This document shows positions 23,464 to 34,293 of a stretch of 64,000 nt of DNA, in pieces (the stretch's first letter is position 1; every line of letters begins with the position of its first letter). The DNA lies in NCBI GenBank assembly GCA_003116995.1, contig BDSL01000006.1, forward strand, positions 744,001 through 808,000. The letters are read 5' to 3'. A program made the translations under genes and the position numbers. The notes beneath the pieces are model-generated. The model did not search any database. It was given only the letters and a program-made list of their open reading frames with translations, and was not told the origin of the DNA. Source of the DNA: Yamagishiella unicocca. Taxonomy: Eukaryota; Chlorophyta; Chlorophyceae; Chlamydomonadales; Volvocaceae.

Positions 23464-26400
23464 ATGCACCTGCACGTGGCACAGCCCAGGCTTGGCTGCA
23501 GGTAACGCCTGGATGTTTTACCATTCAATTGCATTGCCTACAGCGGATGCGAAAAATGCGGCTTTGCTCTTCCCGTTAACAGGCACAATTTGGGCGGCGA
23601 GCATGCCGTCATTGTCCCACCTGTGTCGGCTCACACAGCCTCACAACGGATACTTACGCAGCCGGCTCGCGATATTTTGGTCAAGTCGTCAAAGGCGACT
23701 TCCCTTGGATGGGACGTAAGTTACCTAGGCCGTTGCCCGTCCCCTTGCAGACCAACGCCAGACGGCCAGCCGTGCACTTCAGACATCTACAAGCGCTTGG
23801 GGCCCATCACACCACTACCCAACTCAAAACACAACGCCAAGCACACGCAAACGCCCTCCTATTCGGTCCCAAACCCATCGAGCTGACAGCTGCTCGAGAG
23901 CACGGGGCCCGGCTGCCGCGGCAACACCATTCGATCGCTGAGCCCCTCGTGTCGTTGTGACACAGCGTTTGTCGCCCGCGGCTTTCCCCCTGTCAAGTCC
24001 TCCTGGACCCTCCGCGCTCCTGTGCCCCCGGCTACCCCATCCGCAGGACTTGAGGAATGCAGTGTCACGTGCCGACCCTGAGAAGCGAGTTCTGGAGGTG
24101 CGGTGGTCCACATTTGCGGGGGCGGCAGGGGCGGCGGGGGCGAGGGAGGGGTGGGAAAGACCCGGCTCGGGGGCGGCGGGTTCTGGCATGTTCTTGGGGG
24201 TAAAAGAGAATCCGCGAATCCACGGCCGACAAACCAAGGGCGATGAGGATGGTGGTTCACAAGAGATGGGCGGCGAGTAGACGGAGCGGAGGCGCTGCTG
24301 AATCATAGTGTGAGGTAATAAGGCAACGTGCTTGGGGGCGTGTAAGTGCGCGTAAGTTCCGGCGGAGCGCACACCGCGCTGGCGAAGATGCGGAGGGACG
24401 GCGGATTGGACACGAAGGAGGGGTCGGTGGTGCCACAGGAAGAGCGGCCGGGCACGGATGGAGGTAGGGTAGGGGCGCAGGGCACGGGGTCAGTTGGGCC
24501 CCTCTTCTGGGGCCTGCAGGCGGTGCTGGGGAAGTGGGTTGGTCGCCCTGGTGGGGGCCGGTGCACCCTCATGTCGGGGACAGTTGGGGACAGAGCAGCG
24601 GCGGTTGCTGCTGCGATGTTGTTGCCACCTCGCCGCCAGGTCACCTCGCAGCCCTCCCCTCACCCCTCAGGATATCAACTTCCGGGACCTGGTGGATAGA
24701 TGTGGCGACTGGACGGCGCTGCAGGCGCTGGAGGCCGACCTGCGGGACAGGTGAGGCAGGAGTGAGGGAGGGGCCAGGAGGCGAGGGGCTGTCGCCCGCC
24801 CACCCTGAGCCGCAATGGCAGCTCCTGCTGGTGGCGGTGCTGGTGTGGGTCTGCTTTCGCTGTTGCTGGGCCCTCACAGTGCCTCGCATCTTACGGCGCT
24901 GCAGTACTCCGGCCACCCGGATACCCGGATACCGTATGCGCTGATGGGCGGGAGGGAAGGCTGCGGCCGGGTGCGGCTGAGGCGGTGGGCTCGACGAGGG
25001 AGGGTGAACGGCCGCCTCTCCTCTCCTCCCCTTTCCTCCTCTCTTGGCAACCTCGCGTATCACAGTACCACAGCCCGCTGCTTCGCAAGCCGCACCCTGC
25101 CATTAGCGCCCGTCGTCTCCATCCCCGTTTGCGCCCGCCCCACCGTACGACAGGTACGACCGCCAGCCGGGCCTTGCCGTCGCGGTTCTGATCCGTGCCA
25201 GTGAGCTGGTTGACGTGGAGGAGGCGGGCGAGGCGCAGCGCAAGGCGGTGGCCCGGTTGCTCAATACGAGCGTGGCGCCCTTCATCGTCAACAAAGGGGT
25301 CTACAAGTGGGTCCAGGGGGGCCTCCAAGGGTCCAGGGGGGCTTCCAGGGAGGGCCCAATGGGGCCTCCAAGGGTCCAGGGGGCCTTCCAGGGAGGGCCC
25401 AATGGGGCCTCCAAGGGTCCAGGGGGGCCGCCGCGGCTGCGCGCCAGGGGAGTGGATCTCACTCGTCAGAGAAGCCCCAAGGTCTCGGGCAGTAAGAGCT
25501 GAGGGAGAAAGGCTGGTGTGTTTGTGTGCGACCCTACCCGCCCACGCACTCCCGCTGCTGGCACCGCCATTTCTCCCTTCCTGACCCCAGGTATAAGGCC
25601 AGCGTGCTTCCTGCGCTGCTCGCTGCTTGCGCGGCGCTGCAGTACAGCAACCCGCGCCTCAACGATGTGCTGCTCAAGCTGCTGGATGTAGGTGTGGGCG
25701 CACCTTGCTCGGTGCAAGGGGCCGGGTGGAAAGCGGAAGCAGGGGGCGGAAGCAGGGGGCGGAAGCAGGGGGCGGAAGCAGGGGGCGGAAGCAGGGGGCG
25801 GAAGCAGGGGGCGGAAGCAGGGGGCGGAAGGGGCAGTCGAGCGCATGTGATGGAAGACGAGGGCTGTGTAGTGCCCATGGCCTCCCTGCTGCTGTTGCTG
25901 CTACTGCCACTTTTACTCACCAACCGCACAGCTTCCCCCACCACTACTGCTGCAACCCCCGGAGGCTCCTGCCGGGAAAACAACCACCACCTGCTCCGTT
26001 CCCGACACCCCGCCATCCCTGGAGCGCCTCCATGGGCGCCCTCCGCCTCACACCTTCCCCACCCACCACCAGCACTCGCCCCCTCTCCACACCACTAAGT
26101 CACCGCCCCTCTACGCACCCCTCCTGGCCCCCACCTGCCCCGCCCGTGGCTGCTCTCCCCTTCCCAGAGCGGTGTGGAGTCGCTGCAGGTCCGCTACCTC
26201 TGCTGCGCCCTCTGCTCCGCCGCCCAGCTGGGGCTGCGGCTGTCGCCCGCACTGATGGAGCGGGTGCTGGCGCGCCTGGGCTTCACGATGAAGTGGTGTA
26301 CGGCTGAGGACGTGGGCAACCTGGCCACGGCGCTGGCGCCGTACAGCAAGTACGACGACGGGGTGATGGGGCATGGCCGTGGGGTGCGGGTGCGGATGCG

Positions 26401-29400
26401 GTCAGGCGGGCAAGATGGGTGGGCGGTATTGGCGCTGCGTGCCGCACCTCCACCCCCAGATCCACCACCATACAGCAACTCATCGCGCCTAGCGCCAAAC
26501 CTTCCATGTCCCCTCCCTGGACCGCCCCTGGCGACTCCCCCGCAGGCTGCCCCCCGCAGCCGACCCCTCCTTCCTGGCCCACCTGGCGTCCAAGGCGCAG
26601 GAGTCGTTTGAGGAGCTGTCGGGGGAGCAGCTGGTGGACCTGTTGCTGCTGTTCGTGCGGCAGGTGGGGCGGGGGTCTAGGGAGGGCGGGACGGCCCTTA
26701 TGGCGGGATGTTGTGGGTTGTGGGAGTTGGCCGGGAGTAGGGGGATGACGTCAGTGGGGATGACGTCAGTGGAGATGACGTCAGTAGGGATGACGTCAGT
26801 GGGGATGACGTCAGTGGGGATGACGTCAGTGGGATGACGTCAGTGGGGATGACGTCAGTAGGGATGACGTCAGTGGCGATGACGTCAGTGGGGATGACGT
26901 CAGTGGGGATGACGTCAGGGTACGTGTCTCTGGCAAGTATTTGCAATCTGACATCGGTTGGGGTGTCGTCGATTGAGGACTGGGGATGCTCGTGCTACCC
27001 CCGCCTGGGGCCGCAGACCCGCACTAGCGGCCTCGTCTTCCCCCCGGCTCCTTTCGTGAAGCCGTCCCCCCTCCCCCGCAGGACTGCCCACTGACAGGCA
27101 CGTGGGTGTCGTCGTACCAGTCCGCGCTGCTGGCCAGCCTGCCGGGCCTTACTCGGCCGCGGTCGTACGCGTCCCTGCTCTTCAGCCTGGCCAAAGGTAG
27201 GGGCTAGCTAGGGAGGTGGCTGGGTGTGTTGATTACCCGTTACGTCGGGAAACTTCACACGGGACGATTAACAAACCCGACGACGGTCCGGTGTATGGAG
27301 GCGGAGGCGGGGTAGTGGCTCCATCTTCGCCCGGATGAGTAGCTGCCGTAACTTATGTAAAGAAACGGAGCAACCGAGCCGGCAGCCGGCTGCCGGCTAC
27401 CGGTAGTGGCAACGCCGAAGGATATGAAGGCCGGGTCGGGTCGTGCCCAATGACGACAAACAAGAGGCAGCCGTCTGCAGCCGTCTGCGGCCGTCTGCAG
27501 CCATCTGCACTTCTGCAGCCGGCTGCAGCGGACCAGGGCGCCCAGGGGGCCGCCCTTGCCCAGCCCTCGCCGCCACAACTGCCCCAGCTGTCGACACGGA
27601 CTGACCCCTGGGTCACCTCTTCCCCCCCCCAGTCGAGTTACCGTTTCTTCTATTGCAACCCCCCGCCAGGCTCCCTGGCGATCACGGAGGACTTCCTGTC
27701 GGCCCTCCTGGAGCGGCTGGGAGCCCCCTCGCCCGGCGGCGGCAGCGGCCCCAGCCTGCTGTCCCGCATGCGCCCAAACGACTTGGCGGTTGTGGCGGCG
27801 GTGCTGTCCATTTACGGATACGCGCCGCCGGAGGAGTGGGCGCAGCAGTACCTGGGGGCGGTGGAGAGGAGGGCGGGGGACATGGACGCAAAGCAGGTGG
27901 GTGTGGATTGGGGTTCGGGGCGTGGGGGGCTGGGGGCGTGGGGTTGGGGAGCTTGGCAGGGGAGCGTGCGGAGGCCTGGTAGCGGCCAATGGACGCAACC
28001 GTCACCGCTACGACCACCACACCCAGTACGTGCATCAACACGGCCGGCAGGGGAGAGCCTGGCCTCGCCACATCATTCGAAACGTGCCGTGCACCCTCGC
28101 CCAACCGTCCACCCAACCGTCAGGTTGTTACCGTTGTGGACACGTGCGTGGAGCTGGGCATGGCGCTGTCCGATGACGTCCTGGACGAGCTGCTGGCGGT
28201 GGCGGAGGGGGGGCTGGCGGGGCTGCCGGCGGCGAAGCTGCAGCAGCTGGTTTCGGCGCTGGCGGCGGCAGAGCATCAGCCGGACGGGCCGTGGCTGCGG
28301 CAGCTCAACGCAGCGCTCGTGGTAGGCGGTTAGAAAAGGGGCTTTTGGGTGGTTTTGGCTGCTTGGAACAGGACGAGGGTGGAGGGGTTTAGGGTTTAGG
28401 GTTATTGAAGACGGATCCGTCCTTCGGTCCCTCCACCGACCGCCCGGTTACGTCCCATCCCGCCCCAACCCAACCCTGCTCAAATGCAAAGGATGTGGCG
28501 GGCCGCTGCAGCGGCACCGACCTCGTGGACATAGTTGCCGTACTCCCACACATGCCGTACGCCTACCCGCACGACGGAGGAGCCACGGCGGCGGTCCTTG
28601 GCGCCGTCAAGGTGCGCCTCTGGGCTGGGCTAGGGTGGACAGGAAGCCCGTGGGCTGGGCTGGGCTGGGCTAGGGTGGAGACGAAGCCCGTGGGCTGGGC
28701 TGGGCTGGGCTGGGCTGGGGAGGGGGCTGTGTCCCGCAGCGATTAACAACAACAACAACATAAGGATAACATTGCAATGGAGGGGCGCGCCTGAGGGATA
28801 TCCTTGAGTCGCTTTTTTCTGCCTTCGCTTTTGCCTCCCTGGAGCGTCCCTCTGAACCTCCTTTTTCCCTGCGTGGAGGCTGCGGTGTGGTCTTCTTGTC
28901 GAGGGCTTGCGACCCAACCCGCCCTCTGACGCGCGCGCTCCCCGAGTGTGCGCTCACACTCCCTGCTGTGCGCCGCCCACCACTCGCCGCCCACCACTCG
29001 CCGCCGCCACTCGCCGCCGCCACTCGCCGCCGCCACTCGCCGCCCACCGCTCGCCGCCGCCACTCGCCGCCCCACCACTCACCGCCGCCACTTGCCGCCA
29101 CCACGCAGGCCCGCGCGGACGCGCTAAACGGCCTGGATGCAACGACCCGCGGGTCGGTAAAGCAGGAGCTGCAGCAGCTGGGTCACCCGGGGGCTGTTGC
29201 ATTCGCCGACAGCCTCAAGACACCCTCGCCGCCACCGCCGCCGCCACCGCCACCAGCAGCAGCGGCACGGGCAGCGGCGCCAGCGGCGAGCCAAGCCGCC
29301 GCCGTCGTACCACCAGCGCCGTCAGCTGCGCGGCCGAGCTCTGTCCCTGCCGCCGTCACGGCCCCCTCAAGCGGGCCCGCCGCCTCCGCTGCCGCTGACG

Positions 29401-29705
29401 TCGCCGCTCCGTCGACGAGGTCGCGGCCAGCGGCGGCGTCACCGCCGCCGCCAGCAGCGGCGGCCGCGAGCCGCGGCCTCGGCCGCGCTGCGTACGACGA
29501 TGACTATGAGGATGAGGAAGAGGACGAGTTTGAGGACGAGGAGGAGGACGAGCTTCCCCCCCCAGCAGCGCGCCGGGTCGCAGCTCCGCCTCCTGCGCGC
29601 ACTGCGGCACACCCGCCGCCGCCGCCGCCGCCTCCTCAGACATTCGTCGGCGGCGGCGACGGCTTCGTAGCCAGCACCCGCACCTCCCGTCGCAGGGCCG
29701 GGTGA
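23464..29705 (+). CDS. OPR-like helical-repeat protein, probably an organellar RNA-binding factor
   Basis: Fourteen exons join in phase: 23464-23501, 23583-23715, 23751-23948, 24047-24097, 24671-24750, 25154-25306, 25591-25687, 26168-26378, 26560-26663, 27082-27196, 27670-27896, 28124-28321, 28492-28611 and 29109-29705 (773 residues). The first about 120 residues are basic and Ser/Thr-rich, like a transit peptide. The middle is all helical, with repeats such as MRPNDLAVVAAVLSIYGYAP followed by PEEWAQQYL. This is close to the PPPEW signature of octotricopeptide repeats, which bind organelle RNAs in green algae. The tail is Pro/Ala-rich with an acidic block (YDDDYEDEEEDEFEDEEEDE). The RNA target cannot be read from sequence. 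Exon ends at 23948 and 26378 are the least certain. The introns carry four or more minisatellites. Confidence 0.68.
25308..25432. repeat. Tandem repeat of about 40 bp
   Basis: About three copies built from GGTCCAGGGGGGCCTCCAAG and CTTCCAGGGAGGGCCCAATG, starting at the donor site of the exon ending at 25306. Confidence 0.85.
25733..25830. repeat. 13-bp G-rich minisatellite
   Basis: Seven to eight copies of GCAGGGGGCGGAA within an intron of the OPR-like gene. Runs of five G occur every 13 bases, so the + strand could form G-quadruplexes. Confidence 0.92.
26743..26917. repeat. 15-bp minisatellite carrying 12 TGACGTCA sites
   Basis: Twelve copies of GGGGATGACGTCAGT with few changes (one is a base shorter). 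Each contains the palindrome TGACGTCA, the CRE-type site bound by bZIP factors. The variants fall outside the 8-base core, which is intact in all 12. Confidence 0.95.
28617..28722. repeat. GGGCT-type short tandem repeats
   Basis: Clustered GCTGGGCTGGGCTGGG runs, with a longer duplicated block containing AGGGTGGAGACGAAGCCCGT or its AGGAAGCCCGT relative, in the intron after the exon ending at 28611. Confidence 0.85.
28977..29106. repeat. CCACTCGCCGC-type tandem repeat
   Basis: About ten imperfect copies of CGCCGCCACTCGCCGC fill the pyrimidine-rich end of the last intron of the OPR-like gene, right up to its acceptor. Confidence 0.85.
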
Positions 29706-31405
29706 AGGGAACGTGTTTTTTCCCGTCTCTTTGGAATATGAGTACGGACGGGGTCGCAGTACGTGTGTTTTGGTGATGTAGCGGCTTCATAGTCTCACTG
29801 CAGCTTTCCTACGATCCATCAGGTGTGCCAGTAGTGCTTTGTTTATGACGAGGGAGAGAGGAAGATGCTGAATGCCGTTCAGTTTATGTTTTGTAGATAG
29901 TTTTGGATCCGGAATCCGGATTACGGGGACGCAGCATTCAGGGTACGGGGCTGTATGTGCAGGTGGGGGTCAGGCGGTGGCGGGGGTCTCGGAAGAGGAA
30001 GGGGGCGCAGGTCTTACTACTGGCAGCCCGAGTATGGCCATGACAGCGACTATGACAATGATCACCAACTTAGTTATCTGGGTCCCCGCTACGGGCATAA
30101 CGCCTGCTGGAACCCTAAAAGTCCTCGGACTGCCGCACAGCGCGGCGCTGCTTTCAAGACTGCAGCCCGGGGTCGAAACGGTGATTTATGCAGGAGGCAT
30201 ACAGTACCATCGCGCGAAGAAACAGAGGCAGCGGCGGTGGTCGTAGCAGCATTGGCTAAGGATTCGGCCGGGGCGTTCAGTTTGTTTACGATTTTAAGTA
30301 CGTGGTCTGGAACCGCGGCTCGGGCGCAGGCGCTGTGTGTGTGTTGGGTCGGTGGCACTCGAGCTTTCAGCACCGCTGTAACAGAAGCCACAGCAGGGCC
30401 ACAGTACCGCCAGTAGCTCCAGTTCAGCTGACGGAGCCGGGCGAGTGGACAGTCGGCGGCAGCGCACACCCTCCAGGACCTATTTGCCCTGGGAAGTGCA
30501 GTTGGTCGTGACCGGATGGGCGTCGTGCTGTGCACAGTCCCGTGAACGTGGATCCAATGAGTCAAGGGGGTCGGGGAGCCATGAGTTCAGACATTGAAAC
30601 TAGGTGACATGGGCACTCACAAGTAGAAGCGTGACTTGCCACACATGGGATACAAAAAGAAAGGGAAACACAATTATTTTCATCTGTTGTGATGAACATC
30701 GGGCATTACTCGCTAGTGGGCATCAACCTGCCTGCCGCAGCTGCAGGCATAGGCCCTAAGCCCCAACGAACAACGAACAAACACAGCACCCCTCCTTCAC
30801 CCCTCGCGCTGTGGCTCCGGCCCCGCTGCCCCCGGGCTGCCAGCCCGCACAACAAGTGCGAACTCGTTTGCTGGCCGTACGACATAACCCCAAGAGCGCA
30901 ACGCACAGACCATGCTGAGTCACGAGCTCATCCCCCACCTGACCCCACCTGGCCCTCCAACCGAAACCCGCCTGACCCCAACGAGAGAGGCCCCACGCCC
31001 CTGTCTGACCCGCTGGCCCTCTCCCTCGCCTCGCCCCACATTCGTTCCCAGCTGGAGGGCCTCCTTGCGGGGCCGACCCAGCAGCTCCCCTCGTCATTTC
31101 GACGGCATCAGTTCGGACGGCACCTCAGTTCATACTATCGTACTGCTACAGTCCGCTGCACGCGCCCCGCGTCGCCCGTACACCCTCCCCCCCTCCGTAA
31201 TACATAATACACAAACCCCCGGGGTAATGTCGCACACGAAGCGCCCTGCAAGTCCCGGCCGACAAGAAGACCGCTATTGGAACCTAACGTGATGTACGAC
31301 AACAAGGCCGTACTTTCACGGAGCCTCCGGCTCTTCAAAACCCGTACCCCTCCTGCTCTCCTCGCCTCCTCTCTCGCACTGGCCCCAGACCCAGCCCGCC
31401 GCCGC
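29706..31405. other. Convergent 3' flanks of the OPR-like and SHIPPO-repeat genes
   Basis: About 1.7 kb without a supported gene. Open frames are present on both strands, but their composition is that of spacer. Confidence 0.5.
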
Positions 31406-34293
31406 TCAAAGCACAACCGCCATTGCCACCTTGGACTTGTCCAACATCGTGGACGCCGCCACACCCAACGTGCTGCACCCCACCGCGTACTGCGGCCCGG
31501 GCACCCCTTCTCGCCGATCCTCCCGCCATCGCGGCCGCATCGTGAAGCCCTTACGCACGGCGGTGCCGTTGTACGAGTTGCCAAAGTCTTTGAAGTCCTT
31601 GTCCGCGTAGTCATGCGGCGCGGGGTTGGCGAGGTTGTCGGCGTGCACCTCGCTGCGGAACTTGAGGCTGCGGGGGCAGGTGCGGGGCGCCGAGCCAGGA
31701 GCTGTCAGCCAACCTGCCCAATCCCTACAACCCTACTGCCCTGGATCTTTTGAGCTCGCTGGATCCTGGATCCTGGATCGCGAGCAGGGCAGCATTATTC
31801 CGCGCAACGCCCCGTCGCCCACCCCAAACCACATCTCGGTACACACCACACACCACCCACCTGACTGCTATGCGGCCGTCCGCGTCTCGCGGCTCGTACG
31901 CCCCGGGGCCCGGCTTGACGTCCTTGCTGCCCGGCTCGTAGGCCCTCAGCGCCATGGAGATGACGGGTGCGCTAGCCCGCACCATCTCATCCGCCCGGCC
32001 AGCGTGGTAGGTCCCCGGCCCGGGCACGTCCTCCCTCCGCTCCTTGGGCGCGGCGCCGTGGAGCGTGTACACGGGCTTGGTGTTGCGGCTGGGGTCGCGG
32101 GGTACGCCGTAGTCGGAGGGCCCGGGGCCCGCCTGGGGCGGCTGCCACGGCGGTTTGCTGCCGAAGGTGTATGCGGGCGGGGAGCGGTTGTCGGAGGCCG
32201 TACTGTAGCCGCCGTCGCGGGCGATGAGCGGCTCCGTAACGTCGTACTGGCCGGGGCCCGGCCCGGCGGCGCGCAGGCCAGAGTCGCGGGATGCGCGACC
32301 CATGGTCCAGGACGCGCGGCGCGGGCGGTGGGGCTCCAGGGAAGGGGCGCCGTACTCCCCGGGCCCAGGGACACCGTTGCCGCGGTTGCGCTCGGAGCGG
32401 CTTACTGCGAGAAGCGGGTTGTGGGAAGGGGGAGGGGGAGGGGTTAGAGGAGGCGGTTGATGGGTTGGAGAGGAGAGTGGTTGTCTCCGGCCCCTGTGCC
32501 TTGTGTTCGCGCTGCGTGGGTGGATCCGTTCGTGCTCCGCCTCCTCCTCCTGGCACTGCACTCCTATCCAGCCCCCCAGACCCGCGCTGCTGCGTTCCGA
32601 CTACCTCCCTTCCCTCCCCTAGCCCCCGGAGTGCGCCTGATCATTTCCAGCTCCGAAACCACCTACGAACCCGCTGCTGCTGCAAGTCCCACGGGCCTCC
32701 CGAAACCCGCCCCCCTCCATCCTCCCGCGCCATGCCCATCTCACTCACTTCCAAAGCTCTTGCCCTCCGAGTACGGCCGCTGCCGCCGTGGCGTGTCGTA
32801 CTCTCCAGGCCCCGGCGTGGGTTCCGAGGTCGAGGTGACGCCGCCCCGGAACTTGACGCTGGCGGCGTGTACATCGCGGGGCCGGAAGTCGGGGCTGTAC
32901 TCCGCCGGCCCCGGCGACCGCTCCGCTTCCCTCTCCCCGGCGGTGCGGGCGGCAATTGTGTATGCGGATGGGGAGGGCTTAACGAGCTGGCCGGCCGGGG
33001 CGGGCTCATAGGCGCCCGGGCCGGGTGTACTCGAGGGAGGATCTGCAGTTGAAATCCAGCAGAGGGCGGGCGGGGAGGGGCGGTGGGCAGGTGGGTTGGG
33101 AGTTGTCGGTTTGGCAGGGCGGTGGGGTACCAGGCAGGGCTTATGGCGCGCGTAGGGTGGGCGAGGTGGAGGCGGATGCGTCAGGAGCTACGATAAGTCG
33201 CCGTGGCAATGGTGCATGTGTACTGGCTACGACTGGACATCGCCCGGCTGGCCGCTGAAGTGGGATGAGTGCCCTCTTCGTCGGTATTTGTGGCTAAATG
33301 ACAAGCCAAGGGCACACGCTTTGTGCGGTTGGTGTGCCCTGGGAGGCGGCAAGCGGTGCTTGGTCACGTGGGAGGCAGGAGCCGGTGTTGGAGTTGGCAG
33401 CGGCGCGGAGCGGCCCCAACCATGCAAACCCCTTGTGCACTGGGCGACGACGGTAGGCAAGGCTTCCTCCCCTGGACTGGTTCAAGTGCTTGCCGCAGCT
33501 CCGAGACCCAGATGGCAACAATGCAACCAACCAACCAAACCCTACGCATGTGCGGACGTTTGGGGTTGGCTACGCGCAGCAGCGTGGGCACGACCGGGAG
33601 CCGCGAGCTGTACGGCATCACAGGCTTGTGGCGCGATATTGTCGTGGGAGTGGTTGTGGTGGAGGCGACGTTTTCACACTACCCGCGGCGGGCTCGTCTG
33701 CGCACGGATCGGCCTCACCCAATGCCGCCCCTGCCGGCCACGCTCATCGCGGACAACAGCTGGTGCGGTGCACAGCGTCGGTTGTACGGCCACCTAGGCA
33801 CGTCAACAACCACCCGCCGGGAGGCCAATCCTTGGGGCACCCAACACCTGCACCCGTGGGCAACGCCGTCCCTGTGTACCTTTCTTTGGCTTGCCGCCAA
33901 GAGAATAGGCGGGCTTCCGGACGGCAACTTGCCCCAACGTAGGCTGATACGCAGCTCCAGCTGGGGTCTGGGCAAGGTTCCAATCCGCGCGGGCGCTCGT
34001 CCCAAAGCCCGTTCCCTTGGTGCCTACGCTCCATCCTGTCCCGTATTGGCCTGGTCCAGGCCCTGGGTCCGCTGCACCAGGCCGCAATGCCACACCGCGG
34101 CACGTTGAACGTGTAAGCAATCCATGAAAACATTCCATACGCGACTCTGTGCATATGCAAACAATGCAGGCGAGTTTGTGTGCAAGGGCGTACCAGGGAT
34201 TCGTTCGTGCCGTCCACCGAAGGAGTATGCAGGCGCTGTTGGGAGTGTTAGCGCCTTGCCAACCCTCCGTGAGACTTTATAGTCTTCTTGCAT
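31406..34293 (-). CDS. Sperm-tail PG-rich (SHIPPO) repeat protein, probable ciliary microtubule protein
   Basis: Five exons join in phase: 34293-34194, 34071-33880, 33042-32749, 32404-31861 and 31667-31406 (463 residues). At least ten PG-rich repeats are visible, for example PGPGQY, TPGPGAYEP, SPGPAEYS, TPGPGEYD, VPGPGEYG, AGPGPGQYD, VPGPGTYHA and KPGPGAYEP. Between them are YSFGGR- and YTFGSK-type motifs, as expected for STPGR/ODF3-like proteins. Proteins of this type lie along or inside doublet microtubules of cilia, which fits a flagellate alga. The N-terminus MQEDYKVSRRVGKALTLPTA leads straight into the first YSFGGR motif. An 837-base intron separates exons 2 and 3; I found no further exon in it that fits the phase. 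Confidence 0.87.

Noticed and set aside
25466..26016. Overlapping ORFs rich in PLLPPPASAPCFR or its complement
   Set aside because: Products of the 13-bp minisatellite in an intron of the OPR-like gene.
28670..29104. Minus-strand ORF of 144 codons rich in GGEWRRR
   Set aside because: Translation of the CCACTCGCCGC repeat; no other evidence for a gene.
24000..29705. Reading the helical-repeat gene as a pentatricopeptide protein
   Set aside because: No 35-residue PPR motif periodicity is visible; the PPEEW-type signature fits OPR-like repeats better.
31626..32447. Plus-strand ORF of 273 codons
   Set aside because: Shadow of the SHIPPO-repeat exon on the minus strand, which has clear PGPGxY motifs.
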